NCBI RefSeq assembly: GCF_007341385.1
Contig: NZ_VJYD01000021.1
Span: 1 to 56,959 of the forward strand
DNA length: 56,959 nt
Direction: 5' to 3'
DNA from: Flavobacterium daemonense
GTDB taxonomy: Bacteria > Bacteroidota > Bacteroidia > Flavobacteriales > Flavobacteriaceae
Under the pieces are notes generated by a model that saw nothing but the letters and a program-made list of their open reading frames with translations, was not told the origin of the DNA and ran no database searches. Of this stretch, positions 15,138 to 24,687 are shown piece by piece. How positions within the stretch are numbered: position 1 is the stretch's first letter; every line of letters starts with the position of its first letter. The translations under genes were made by a program, and so were the position numbers.

Positions 15138-17114
15138 TTAATCTACATTGTCATGCAAAAATGAATTATTTGAGCGCAATTGTAAATCATTATTACTGTC
15201 TGTTCCAACCGAGATTCTTGAATTGGTGTTATTTGACTGAGAATTCGACAAATCGATTCCTAATCTTTTGTAAGCTGGCTCTTTTTCCAACTCATCAATT
15301 CTAGAAACATTATTGTGGAATTTATAATTAAACTCTTTTAGTTTCTTTCTTCTTTCTTCGGCACGCAAACGCAATGTTTCTTCAATTGTCAATTCCATTG
15401 GAGAAACCTCTGCAGTTGTTGTAAAATCTGGCTGGCTAGCAAAATCAGCTCTAGATTTCAAAGTAATGTTCAACTCTTCAGGAACAACATCTTCAACCAC
15501 TTTTTCAACTGGTTTCGAAGCTGTCAATTCATTCTCTACTTCCATATACTCTTCTAACGAATATTTGATAATTCCATTATCAGAAAGTTCTGTTACGGGA
15601 ACAAATGAAACTGGGTCATTTACTTTGATATTGCGCGTTTCGTTTGTTAATTCAAACATGATTTTCGTTTCCTGCTCAGCAACCGGCTCTCTTTTTACCT
15701 CTGGCTCTGATCTGAAAAGCGGCAAATCAAATGAAAAAGTCGTTTGTTCTTCTTTTTCAAAAGTTCTTTGCTGTGCAGGTTTTACTTCTTGATAAGCTGG
15801 AACTTCTGGAGTCGAGATTTTAAAATCGATATCTGTAATTGGAGAAACGATTTCAAAAGTCACATCAAGATTTTTGATAAACTCAGACATCACTACCAAC
15901 TCTTCTTGATTGATTGTTGGCGGCGTTACCGGAACCGCAGGAGCTACGGGAGCAACCGTATCTTCCATTAAATCAAAAACAACTTTATCTTCCGATTTTG
16001 CAATAGGTGTTTCAGCATTTAAATCAAAAGAAGCAAGCGGTTTATTCGTTAAATTATGAACACTTCTCTGCTCATCTTCTAACGTGTGAATGATTTTCTT
16101 AGGCTCTGTATTAACGATTTCGTTTTGTTGTTCAACATCAAAACCAGTAGCGATAATAGTTACGGCAATAGCTTCACCAAGAGTTTCGTCTTCACCAACT
16201 CCCATAATAATATTTGCATTGTAACCTGCTTCTGCCTGAATGTGATCGTTGATTTCTCCGATTTCGTCAAGCGTTATTTCATTAGATCCAGAAACGATAA
16301 GCAACAATACGTTTTTGGCACCCGTAATTTTATTGTCATTCAATAATGGAGAATCTAATGCTGATACAATCGCATCTTTAGCTCTGTTTTCTCCCTGTGA
16401 TACCGCGGAACCCATAATCGCAGTTCCGCTGTTTGCTAAAACTGTTTTAGCATCACGTAAGTCGATATTTTGAGTATAGTGGTGCGTAATAACTTCAGCA
16501 ATACCTCTAGAGGCAGTTGCCAAAACTTCGTCCGCTTTAGAGAATCCAGCTTTGAAACCTAAATTTCCGTAAACTTCTCTTAATTTATTATTATTAATTA
16601 CGATCAACGAGTCAACTTGTTTACGTAATTTTTCGATTCCTAAAAGTGCTTGTTCCTGGCGCACTTTCCCTTCAAATTGAAACGGAATGGTCACGATACC
16701 AACTGTAAGGATTTCTCTTTCTTTTGCTAATTGTGCGATAACCGGAGCAGCACCTGTACCAGTACCACCACCCATACCAGCGGTAATAAATACCATCTTA
16801 GTACCACGGTCTAACATTTTTTCAATATCGGCAATACTTTCAATAGCAGACTGCTGTCCCACATCAGGATTTGCTCCTGCTCCAAGACCTTCTGTCAAAT
16901 TCATACCTAACTGAATTTTGTTAGGAACCGAACTGTTCTGCAATGCTTGTGAATCGGTATTACAAACGATGAAATCAACGCCTTTAATACCTTGTTTAAA
17001 CATATGGTTGATAGCATTGCTACCTCCTCCACCTACACCTATTACTTTGATTACATTTGATTGGTTTTTTGGTAAATCAAATGAAATGCTTCCAAATTCT
17101 GAGTTGCTCATCAT
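15138..17114 (-). CDS. ftsZ: Cell division protein FtsZ with long C-terminal extension
   Basis: Tubulin-like GTPase that forms the Z-ring. The GTPase core (residues about 15-330) has the nucleotide loop GGGSNAINH, the signature GGGTGTGAAP and a T7-loop region (NIDLRDAKTVL). The 658-residue protein is much longer than the about 380 of E. coli FtsZ because of a Pro/Glu/Val-rich linker from about residue 350. It ends with the conserved PAYKRLGIDLSN block followed by an Asn/Ser-rich tail. Two ATG codons lie in tandem, and I give the first. It follows ftsA by 98 bases. Confidence 0.97.
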   Translation of the reverse strand: MMSNSEFGSISFDLPKNQSNVIKVIGVGGGGSNAINHMFKQGIKGVDFIVCNTDSQALQNSSVPNKIQLGMNLTEGLGAGANPDVGQQSAIESIADIEKMLDRGTKMVFITAGMGGGTGTGAAPVIAQLAKEREILTVGIVTIPFQFEGKVRQEQALLGIEKLRKQVDSLIVINNNKLREVYGNLGFKAGFSKADEVLATASRGIAEVITHHYTQNIDLRDAKTVLANSGTAIMGSAVSQGENRAKDAIVSALDSPLLNDNKITGAKNVLLLIVSGSNEITLDEIGEINDHIQAEAGYNANIIMGVGEDETLGEAIAVTIIATGFDVEQQNEIVNTEPKKIIHTLEDEQRSVHNLTNKPLASFDLNAETPIAKSEDKVVFDLMEDTVAPVAPAVPVTPPTINQEELVVMSEFIKNLDVTFEIVSPITDIDFKISTPEVPAYQEVKPAQQRTFEKEEQTTFSFDLPLFRSEPEVKREPVAEQETKIMFELTNETRNIKVNDPVSFVPVTELSDNGIIKYSLEEYMEVENELTASKPVEKVVEDVVPEELNITLKSRADFASQPDFTTTAEVSPMELTIEETLRLRAEERRKKLKEFNYKFHNNVSRIDELEKEPAYKRLGIDLSNSQSNNTNSRISVGTDSNNDLQLRSNNSFLHDNVD

Positions 17115-17212
17115 CTTTTTGGTTTTTTAATTCTTATTTAGTACATTTTTTACTTCGTGACTTGGGGCCAGAAAGTAATCCTCTTCTTTTATTATCTCTA
17201 TTCGGCTTATAT

Positions 17213-18634
17213 TTATTCAGCGTTGTCTAAAAAATCTTTGATTTTGTCGACGTATCTGTCAAAAAATGATCTCCTAATTTTGGTTTCTGTAGATTCTGCT
17301 TCGGCCTTGTTCGTTCTTGTCTCTCTAGGCTCTTCAATAGTTTCTACTCTTTCAACGTAGTTTTCTTCAACTTCGTATCGTTGCTGCACTGGCTGTTGTG
17401 GCTGAACTGGCGGATTTCTGTAAACTACTTTTGGTTGTTCATTTACAATTTCCATTCTCACAGCGCTTTGTGTACTGTTTTCGATACTGTTCATCACTAA
17501 ACCAACAGCTGTTGCAAATAATGGACTTGAAATTTCTTCACTTGAATTTCCTGCTAAATGCTCATTTGGATAACCAATTCTGGTATCCATACCAGTAATG
17601 TATTCAACTAATTGTTTAATATGTTTTAGTTGAGCTCCACCACCTGTAAGAACAATTCCTGCAATTAATTTTTTGCGTGGATCTTCGTGTCCGTATGCTT
17701 TAATTTCGGCAAAAACCTGTTCAATAATTTCCACAACTCTTGCATGGATGATTTTTGATAAATTTTTAAGCGAAATCTCTTTTGGCTCTCTTCCTCTTAA
17801 ACCTGGAATAGAAACAATTTCGTTGTCTTTATTTTCGCCCGGCCAAGCTGATCCAAATTTTATTTTTAAAAGCTCTGCTTGTTTTTCAATTATCGAACAA
17901 CCTTCTTTAATATCATCTGTAATTACGTTTCCTCCAAAAGGAATTACAGCAGTATGACGAATAATTCCATCTTTAAAAATGGCCAAATCTGTTGTTCCGC
18001 CCCCGATATCGATAAGCGCAACTCCAGCCTCTTTTTCTTCCTGGCTTAAAACTGCATCTGCCGAAGCTAATGGTTCTAAAGTCAATCCTGAAAGCTCAAT
18101 TCCTGAACTCTGAATACATCTTCCAACATTTCTGATTGAAGAAGCCTGCCCAACTACAACATGAAAACTAGATTCTAGTCTTCCGCCATACATCCCGATT
18201 GGCTCTTTAATCTCAGATTGTCCGTCGATTTTAAATTCCTGAGGTAAAACGTGAATAATTTCTTCACCCGGCAACATTGCCAATTTATTTACCTGATCAA
18301 TTAAAAGCTGAATATCTTTTTCGCCTATTACCTCTTCTGGATTATTTCGGCTGATGTAATCAGTATGCTGAATACTTCTGATGTGTTGTCCGGCAATACC
18401 CACAACAACATCTTTTATTTTATAACCTGAATTGTTTTCTGCTTCAAGTATTGCTTGCTGAATTGACTGAATAGTTTGCGTAATGTTGTTTACAACTCCT
18501 CTCGCAACACCCAGACTTTTGGATTTCCCAATACCCAAAATTTCCAACTTGCCATACTCATTTTTCTTGCCTATCATGGCAACTATCTTTGTCGTTCCAA
18601 TATCTAGACCTACTGCAATGTTATCTTTTTCCAT
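17213..18634 (-). CDS. ftsA: Cell division protein FtsA
   Basis: Actin-like ATPase that tethers FtsZ to the membrane and recruits the later divisome. Visible parts are the phosphate-1 loop VGLDIGTTKIVAMIG, the inserted 1C domain (RGVVNNITQTIQSIQ onwards), the phosphate-2 loop ALIDIGGGTTDLAIF and the adenosine motif IVLTGGGAQLKHI. The C-terminal end RRSFFDRYVDKIKDFLDNAE forms an amphipathic helix, the membrane-targeting sequence. It is 473 residues, somewhat longer than E. coli FtsA (420), with a Gln/Pro/Glu linker before the helix. It is six bases downstream of ftsQ. Confidence 0.97.
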   Translation of the reverse strand: MEKDNIAVGLDIGTTKIVAMIGKKNEYGKLEILGIGKSKSLGVARGVVNNITQTIQSIQQAILEAENNSGYKIKDVVVGIAGQHIRSIQHTDYISRNNPEEVIGEKDIQLLIDQVNKLAMLPGEEIIHVLPQEFKIDGQSEIKEPIGMYGGRLESSFHVVVGQASSIRNVGRCIQSSGIELSGLTLEPLASADAVLSQEEKEAGVALIDIGGGTTDLAIFKDGIIRHTAVIPFGGNVITDDIKEGCSIIEKQAELLKIKFGSAWPGENKDNEIVSIPGLRGREPKEISLKNLSKIIHARVVEIIEQVFAEIKAYGHEDPRKKLIAGIVLTGGGAQLKHIKQLVEYITGMDTRIGYPNEHLAGNSSEEISSPLFATAVGLVMNSIENSTQSAVRMEIVNEQPKVVYRNPPVQPQQPVQQRYEVEENYVERVETIEEPRETRTNKAEAESTETKIRRSFFDRYVDKIKDFLDNAE

Positions 18635-18640
18635 TTTCTA

Positions 18641-19363
18641 TTATTTTGTGCAAACTACTTGTTCCGTAAACCTAAGGTCAATTTTTTTGTATTTGTATAA
18701 CGAACTATCCAAAACTGCTTTTTGAAAAAACGCTTTATAGTTTCTAAATTTTTTATCAACATTCATCGTTCTTCCAAAATCTATGAAGTAATCATAGTTT
18801 CGATTAAACATTTTTAGGCTGCCATTAGGCATAATTTGTATTGCAATGATGTTTTTTTTCAAAAACGCATCGTCATAAATTGTGCGAAATAAAGCAGCTA
18901 AATCTTCGTTATTTTTTTCATTTATTGCCCCCGAAACAAGAGGAACTCGCGCTGTAAAATTGTCCGACAAGGGCATTTTACCACCCTCATAGTCAATATA
19001 AAAAGATCGATCACCATCATAAACTCGCGCTATTGGTGTCTTCTGTTTTACTACCGCTTTTAGAACTCCATCGATACTTACAAAAACATCTGACTTCTCA
19101 ATCATGTCTTGCGTATCAAGGGTTTTTTCTATCTTATTCAAATCTAGTTCATCTTTTCTAATACTGGAAGCGTCTCTTTTATTTTCTATCAACAATTTAT
19201 TAACCGTTTCTGCCTTTACAAAAAGCGCATTTTCTCCTACAAAAACAACCATAGATTTCTTCAATTTTCTATCTCCATTTCGATGCTGTGCGAAAGAATA
19301 CAGAAAAAGTACTAGGCCCAAAATGAGTACTAATCGAATATTTGTCCAATTAAATATTTTCAT
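18641..19363 (-). CDS. ftsQ: Cell division protein FtsQ
   Basis: Bitopic divisome protein: a short cytoplasmic N-terminus, one transmembrane helix (about residues 9-25) and a periplasmic POTRA-containing part that in other bacteria binds FtsB/FtsL. The 240 residues diverge strongly from the proteobacterial protein, and the call rests on topology, the LNKIEKTLDTQDMIEKSDVFV POTRA-like segment and position between murC and ftsA. The start overlaps murC by 14 bases. Confidence 0.85.
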   Translation of the reverse strand: MKIFNWTNIRLVLILGLVLFLYSFAQHRNGDRKLKKSMVVFVGENALFVKAETVNKLLIENKRDASSIRKDELDLNKIEKTLDTQDMIEKSDVFVSIDGVLKAVVKQKTPIARVYDGDRSFYIDYEGGKMPLSDNFTARVPLVSGAINEKNNEDLAALFRTIYDDAFLKKNIIAIQIMPNGSLKMFNRNYDYFIDFGRTMNVDKKFRNYKAFFQKAVLDSSLYKYKKIDLRFTEQVVCTK

Positions 19364-20699
19364 TTAGCATTTTTTTGATTGACGGAACCATTTCTCCAAT
19401 ATCACCAGCTCCAATTGTCACAATTATTGGCGCATCACTGGCTTTGATTTGCGCTAATAAATCTTCTTTTGCAACAATTTTTTTGTTCGAATTTGTCATT
19501 TTCCCCAATAACCATTCCGATGTAACTCCTTCCATTGGAAGTTCTCTCGCTGGGTAAATATCCATCAAATACACTTCATCAAATTTTGACAAGCTTTCTG
19601 CAAATCCATCCACAAAATCTTTTGTTCGGCTGAATAAATGCGGCTGAAAAATTGCCAATACTTTTCGTCCTGGATACAACTCTCTAACTGCTTGATGAAC
19701 AGCATTTATTTCTGTTGGATGATGTGCATAATCATCTATATAAACTAACTTATCTGATTTAATTTGATAAGAAAAACGTCTTCTGATCCCTCTGAATGAA
19801 GCAATGGCTTTTGCAATAGACTCGGTCGGGGTGCCGAAAGTTTTTGCCATCGCAATAGCCATTAATCCATTCATTAAATTGTGTTTTCCAGGCAATCCAA
19901 AATGAAGATCTTTCATAATTTCTGATGGCGTCTGCACATCAAAAACATAGCTTCCATCTTCAATTCTAACATTATACGCCTTATATACAGCATCTTCGTT
20001 TATAGCGCATTGAACACCTTCTAAAGGCAATTCTTTGGTTATAAAAAGATTGCTTTTATCTTCAACTTTTGAAGCAAATTCAACAAACGAAGCTTCGATT
20101 GCATCACTCGTTCCATAAATATCCAAATGATCTGCATCCATAGAAGTCACACAAGCAATATTTGGATGCAAATGCAAGAACGATCTATCGAATTCATCTG
20201 CTTCAACAACAGTTACCGTTTTTCCGGTTCCAATTAAATTTGAATTATAGTTTTCTACTATTCCACCCACAAATGCCGTAACATCTGCACCGCTTTCAAA
20301 TAAAATATGTCCAAGAATACTAGAAGTTGTTGTCTTTCCGTGTGTACCAGCAACTGCGAAACTAAAAGTGTCTTTGGTGATAATCCCTAAAACCTCGGCA
20401 CGTTTTTTAATTTCGTAATTTCTTTCAATAAAATAATTCCACTCCGAATGTGATTTTGGAACCGCAGGCGTAAAAATCACTAACGTATTCTCAACATGAT
20501 AATCAGTCGGAATCAAATTGATATTATCTTCAAAATGAATATCAATACCACTTTCAATCAATTCACTTGTCAGCATTGAAGGTGTTTTGTCGTAACCTGA
20601 AACCTGTTTTCCAATATATTTGAAATAACGAGCCAGAGCACTCATTCCGATGCCTCCAATACCAATAAAATAAACGTTTTGTATTTGATTTAAATTCAT
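19350..20699 (-). CDS. murC: UDP-N-acetylmuramate-L-alanine ligase
   Basis: Cytoplasmic ATP-dependent ligase that adds L-alanine to UDP-MurNAc, the first amino acid of the peptidoglycan stem. The N-terminal Rossmann start VYFIGIGGIGMSALARYF, the P-loop AGTHGKTTTSS (about residue 115), the NLMNGLMAIAMA region and the DDYAHHPTEI motif identify MurC among Mur ligases. Length 449 is normal. The stop overlaps ftsQ by 14 bases. The gap to murG is unusually long for the cluster, 134 bases filled by repeats. Confidence 0.97.
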   Translation of the reverse strand: MNLNQIQNVYFIGIGGIGMSALARYFKYIGKQVSGYDKTPSMLTSELIESGIDIHFEDNINLIPTDYHVENTLVIFTPAVPKSHSEWNYFIERNYEIKKRAEVLGIITKDTFSFAVAGTHGKTTTSSILGHILFESGADVTAFVGGIVENYNSNLIGTGKTVTVVEADEFDRSFLHLHPNIACVTSMDADHLDIYGTSDAIEASFVEFASKVEDKSNLFITKELPLEGVQCAINEDAVYKAYNVRIEDGSYVFDVQTPSEIMKDLHFGLPGKHNLMNGLMAIAMAKTFGTPTESIAKAIASFRGIRRRFSYQIKSDKLVYIDDYAHHPTEINAVHQAVRELYPGRKVLAIFQPHLFSRTKDFVDGFAESLSKFDEVYLMDIYPARELPMEGVTSEWLLGKMTNSNKKIVAKEDLLAQIKASDAPIIVTIGAGDIGEMVPSIKKMLNENI

Positions 20700-20705
20700 T
20701 TCTTT

Positions 20706-20834
20706 TCTGCTTTAAGCATTAAGCTTTAGGCTATAGGCCTTCAACTATTTTATCTTTATTACTTAATCCTATTATACTTTATTATTCTTTTGAACTGCAT
20801 CATGCTTAAAGCTTATTGCCTATAGCTTACAGCC
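20706..20834. repeat. Repeat pair with AAGCTTTAGGCTATAGGC words
   Basis: Two related segments, 20706-20739 and 20800-20834, contain partly inverted GCTTAAAGC, GCCTATAGC and AAGCTT words. They resemble the 62-bp unit at 1-124. The pair fills the murG-murC gap inside an otherwise compact operon and overlaps the murG stop codon. Confidence 0.6.
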
Positions 20835-21922
20835 TATCGAATTAACTTTACAATCTCAGCTACGATATCTTTTGTAGCTTTTGGCATTGCCAGTTTTTTT
20901 ATGTTAGCACTTAATTGCTTTTGTTTGCCTTCATCTTTCAGAAGCGCTTCAAAAACAATACTGAATTCATTGTCTAATTCTGATTCTTTCAACAAAATAG
21001 CGCCTTTTTCATCTACAATTGCTTGTGCATTTTTAGTTTGATGATCTTCAGCAACATTTGGCGACGGAATAAAAATTACCGGTTTACCGACAATGCACAA
21101 TTCTGAAACCGATGACGCTCCGGCTCTAGAAATAATCACATCAGCCGCCGCGTAAACAAAATCCATTCTTTCAATAAAATCAACCACTTTTACATTTGGC
21201 TGATTGTATTTTTTATAGTCTTCAAAATATAGTTTTCCACATTGCCAGATTACCTGAACATCTTGTGAAAGAAAATTTTGCAATTCCTTTTCAATTAACT
21301 GATTGATTCTTCTTGCGCCTAAACTTCCGCCTAAAACCAACAATGTTTTTTTATTAGGATCTAAGCCGTAAAATGCAATTGCTTCATCACGTTTGCTTTC
21401 AATATCGATCAAATCCTGACGAACTGGATTTCCTGTCAAAACGATTTTCTCTTTTGGAAAAAAACGCTCTAAATTTTGATAGGCAACACAAATTGCATTT
21501 GCCTTTTTGCTCAATAATTTATTTGTTATTCCAGGAAAAGAATTCTGTTCCTGAATAACTGTTGGGATTCCTGCTCCGCCAGCCGCTTGTAATAATGGTC
21601 CGCTGGCAAAACCTCCGGTTCCAATTACAACATTTGGTTTGAATTTTTTAATAATTCTTCTTGACTCTAACAAACTGCTTGCGAGTTTCAACGGAAACAT
21701 CATATTTTGCAAAGTCAGTTTTCTTTGTAGACCAGCAATCCAAAGTCCTTTTATCTCGTAACCTGCCTGAGGCACTTTTTGCATTTCCATTTTATCTTTG
21801 GCACCCACAAAAAGAAATTCAGCATCAGGGAATTGTAATTTTAACTCATTTGCAATTGCAATCGCAGGATAAATGTGCCCTCCTGTTCCTCCTCCGCTAA
21901 GTATGAATTTATACTTTGTCAT
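20834..21922 (-). CDS. murG: MurG N-acetylglucosaminyltransferase
   Basis: Membrane-associated glycosyltransferase that adds GlcNAc to lipid I, giving lipid II. The N-terminal SGGGTGGHIYPAIAIANEL loop, the VVIGTGGFASGP and VIQEQNSFPGITNK segments, and the C-terminal IISRAGASSVSELCIVGKP nucleotide-sugar site are all present. Length 362 matches the family. It is 45 bases downstream of ftsW. Confidence 0.97.
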   Translation of the reverse strand: MTKYKFILSGGGTGGHIYPAIAIANELKLQFPDAEFLFVGAKDKMEMQKVPQAGYEIKGLWIAGLQRKLTLQNMMFPLKLASSLLESRRIIKKFKPNVVIGTGGFASGPLLQAAGGAGIPTVIQEQNSFPGITNKLLSKKANAICVAYQNLERFFPKEKIVLTGNPVRQDLIDIESKRDEAIAFYGLDPNKKTLLVLGGSLGARRINQLIEKELQNFLSQDVQVIWQCGKLYFEDYKKYNQPNVKVVDFIERMDFVYAAADVIISRAGASSVSELCIVGKPVIFIPSPNVAEDHQTKNAQAIVDEKGAILLKESELDNEFSIVFEALLKDEGKQKQLSANIKKLAMPKATKDIVAEIVKLIR

Positions 21923-21967
21923 CTTTCTAAAAATTACAACTTTTTAAAAAATTTTTATATTTTAATC

Positions 21968-23278
21968 TTATCTGTTTAAAACTGCATTCATCGGGTTTTT
22001 TGAATTATCTTCGATTGAATACATCGGTTCTTCTTCATATATTTCGTCAGCAGGCAAATCTTCTTCTGCTAATTCTTTATCAATTAATCTTTGAAGCGCT
22101 TCTTTTCGTTTCTTTTTCTCTTCTTTTTCTTCAGCAATTTCTTCTTCTTTTTTAGTAACGCTGATGATGATTCCAAGACCTAAACACGTCATCCAAATTG
22201 AACTTCCTCCAGAACTTATCAGCGGAAGTGTTTGCCCAGTTACCGGCAATAATTCGACTGCAACTGCCATATTGATCATCGCCTGAAATATCATTGGGAA
22301 TCCGAGTCCGACGACTACTAATTTTCCGAACAACGTATTTGCTTTATGTGATGCAATTACAAATCTGAAAAGCAATAATAAATACAAAATCAAAATTGCT
22401 ACGCCACCAACAAGACCATATTCTTCAACTACGATTGCATAAATAAAATCGGAAGAAGATTGTGGCAAGAAGTTTTTCTGAACGCTTTTTCCTGGACCAA
22501 GTCCGCCGAGTCTTCCAGATGCAATGGCGATTTTAGCTTTCTCTATCTGATAATCATCTTCATCAGGTTTATCTGTGGTAAAGTTCATGATACGGCTTTC
22601 CCAAGTCGAAACCCTGCTGAAAAATCTTGAATCTGGAAATGCTTTTGCAACCAAAAGGAAAAACGCCAGCATGACAACTCCTGAACCAATAATGATTCCG
22701 ATATATTTTAATGGATATTTCCCGATGAACGTCAACATTAAAACCATTGCAAATATTAATGCCGTGGTCGAAAAGTTTGCAGGCAAAATCAATGCCAATG
22801 TGATAAAAACCGGAATCCAAAGCTGCACAAATGACACTTGAAAAGGCTCGTTTTCTTCTTTAGTTTTTGACAAATAACGTGCTACAAATATGAAAAGAAC
22901 AATTGATGCCAAAGTGGAAGTCTGAAATGTAATACCGATAAACGGCACTTGAATCCACCGACTCGCATTTGCACCTGCAATGACTGTCCCTTTCAACAAT
23001 GTATAAAGCAATAAGAACCAAACTATTGGTAAAGCAATTTTTGAAATCGCTCTGAAATAATGATATGGAACTCTGTGAACCCAATAAATAATCAAGAAAC
23101 CAATACAAATATGAGCTAAGTGTTTTACCAAATACCCGAGCGTATTTCCTGTTCCATGACCGATGTATGCCAAATTACTACTTGCACTAAAAACAGGCAT
23201 AAACGAAAACAATGCTAATAAAGCCACGAATGACCATATTACTCTGTCTCCCTTTAATTTGTTTACTAGTTCTTTCAT
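21968..23278 (-). CDS. ftsW: FtsW, SEDS-family septal glycosyltransferase
   Basis: Polytopic SEDS-family protein which, with its partner PBP (FtsI, here 27459-29465), polymerises septal peptidoglycan. It has about ten transmembrane helices over residues 15-370. The VEEYGLVGG and PVTGQTLPLISSGGSS motifs near the C-terminus of the membrane part are hallmarks. The 436 residues include a charged cytoplasmic tail (about 375-436) rich in Glu and Lys. The position in the dcw cluster supports FtsW over RodA. Confidence 0.95.
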   Translation of the reverse strand: MKELVNKLKGDRVIWSFVALLALFSFMPVFSASSNLAYIGHGTGNTLGYLVKHLAHICIGFLIIYWVHRVPYHYFRAISKIALPIVWFLLLYTLLKGTVIAGANASRWIQVPFIGITFQTSTLASIVLFIFVARYLSKTKEENEPFQVSFVQLWIPVFITLALILPANFSTTALIFAMVLMLTFIGKYPLKYIGIIIGSGVVMLAFFLLVAKAFPDSRFFSRVSTWESRIMNFTTDKPDEDDYQIEKAKIAIASGRLGGLGPGKSVQKNFLPQSSSDFIYAIVVEEYGLVGGVAILILYLLLLFRFVIASHKANTLFGKLVVVGLGFPMIFQAMINMAVAVELLPVTGQTLPLISSGGSSIWMTCLGLGIIISVTKKEEEIAEEKEEKKKRKEALQRLIDKELAEEDLPADEIYEEEPMYSIEDNSKNPMNAVLNR

Positions 23279-23303
23279 TTTAGTTTTGTTTCAGGTTTTT
23301 CTT

Positions 23304-23350
23304 GTTTCAAGTTTCAGGTTCCTCCTAACGTGAAACCTGAAACTTGAAAC
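23304..23350. repeat. GTTTCAAGTTTCAGGTT inverted repeat
   Basis: Perfect 17-bp arms at 23304-23320 and 23334-23350 with a 13-base loop, in the 77-base gap between murD and ftsW. A third partial copy of the TTTCAGGTTT word lies at 23288-23298. No T run follows, so read-through seems possible. Confidence 0.85.
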
Positions 23351-23355
23351 TATTT

Positions 23356-24687
23356 TTACAAATTATGTACTGCTTGTTTAAATTGCTTTCCTCTGTCTTC
23401 GTAGTTTTCGAATAAATCGAAACTTGCGCAAGCTGGAGACAATAAAACAGCATCACCTTTTTCTGTTAATCTTTGAGCCGTTTTTACAGCATCGTTCATG
23501 TTGTTCACTTCAACCATAATATCAACAACGTTTCCGAAAGCATCAATAATTTTACGGTTATCGATTCCTAAGCAAATAATTGCTTTTACTTTTTCGCGTA
23601 CTAACGGCATTAATTCGTTATAATCATTTCCTTTGTCAACACCTCCAACAATCCAAACTGTCGGCACATTCATGCTGTCTAAAGCAAAAAAAGTAGCATT
23701 TACGTTTGTTGCCTTTGAATCGTTGATATATTGTACATTCTGAATTTTTAATACCTTCTCTAAACGGTGTTCAACACCTTGAAAATTAGATAAACTTTCG
23801 CGAATTGTTGCATTTCTAATCTGCATCAATTTTGCTACGGAGCTTGCTGCCATTGCGTTTTTCATATTATGTTTTCCTTCTAACGCAATGTGTTCTGTTT
23901 CCATTGTAAACTCTTCTTGGTTGATCTTTATTTCCATTTTGTTGTTATTTATAGAAGCCCCTTCTGCAAAACTTTTTGTTAGAGAGAAAGGAATTAATTT
24001 TGCTTTCGTTGTATTATTTTTTAACCATTCTGCACTTGCTTCATCATCGGCATCATAAATCAGATAATCTGTTTCGGTCTGATTCATCGTTATTCTGAAC
24101 TTCGAATTGATATAATTTTGATATTTATACTCGTATCGATCTAAGTGATCCGGACTGATATTTGTAATTATGGCAATATCTGGCCTGTAATCAATAATTC
24201 CGTCTAACTGAAAACTGCTTAATTCAAGAACGTACGCATCAAACTTATTTTCGGCCACTTGCCAGGCAAAGCTTTTTCCAATATTTCCTCCCAATCCAAC
24301 ATTCAAACCCGCTGATTTCAGTAAGTGAAAAGTCAGCATTGTTGTGGTTGTTTTTCCGTTGCTTCCAGTAATTCCAATTGTCAATGCTTCTGTATAAGGC
24401 TTTGCAAATTCAATTTCCGAAATCACCTTTATTCCAGCCGCAACCAACTTTTTTACAATCGGAGATTTCTCTGGAATTCCCGGGCTTTTCATCACCACAT
24501 CAGCATTCAGAATCAAATCTTCCGTGTGCTGTTCTTCTTCCCAAGGAATTTTGTTAATGATAAGAACTTCTTTATAGCTTTCTTTTATTTTTCCAAAATC
24601 CGATACAAAAACATCATATCCTTTTTTCTTTCCAAGGATCGCAGTACCTACACCACTTTCTCCTCCTCCTAAAACCACTAGCCTCAT
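23356..24687 (-). CDS. murD: UDP-N-acetylmuramoyl-L-alanine-D-glutamate ligase
   Basis: Cytoplasmic Mur ligase that adds D-glutamate to UDP-MurNAc-L-Ala. The N-terminal start VVLGGGESGVGTAILGKKKG, the P-loop GITGSNGKTTTTML (about residue 108) and the later YINDSKATNVNAT motif, diagnostic of MurD, are present. Length 443 is typical. The start codon directly abuts the mraY stop with no gap, so translation is probably coupled. Confidence 0.97.
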   Translation of the reverse strand: MRLVVLGGGESGVGTAILGKKKGYDVFVSDFGKIKESYKEVLIINKIPWEEEQHTEDLILNADVVMKSPGIPEKSPIVKKLVAAGIKVISEIEFAKPYTEALTIGITGSNGKTTTTMLTFHLLKSAGLNVGLGGNIGKSFAWQVAENKFDAYVLELSSFQLDGIIDYRPDIAIITNISPDHLDRYEYKYQNYINSKFRITMNQTETDYLIYDADDEASAEWLKNNTTKAKLIPFSLTKSFAEGASINNNKMEIKINQEEFTMETEHIALEGKHNMKNAMAASSVAKLMQIRNATIRESLSNFQGVEHRLEKVLKIQNVQYINDSKATNVNATFFALDSMNVPTVWIVGGVDKGNDYNELMPLVREKVKAIICLGIDNRKIIDAFGNVVDIMVEVNNMNDAVKTAQRLTEKGDAVLLSPACASFDLFENYEDRGKQFKQAVHNL

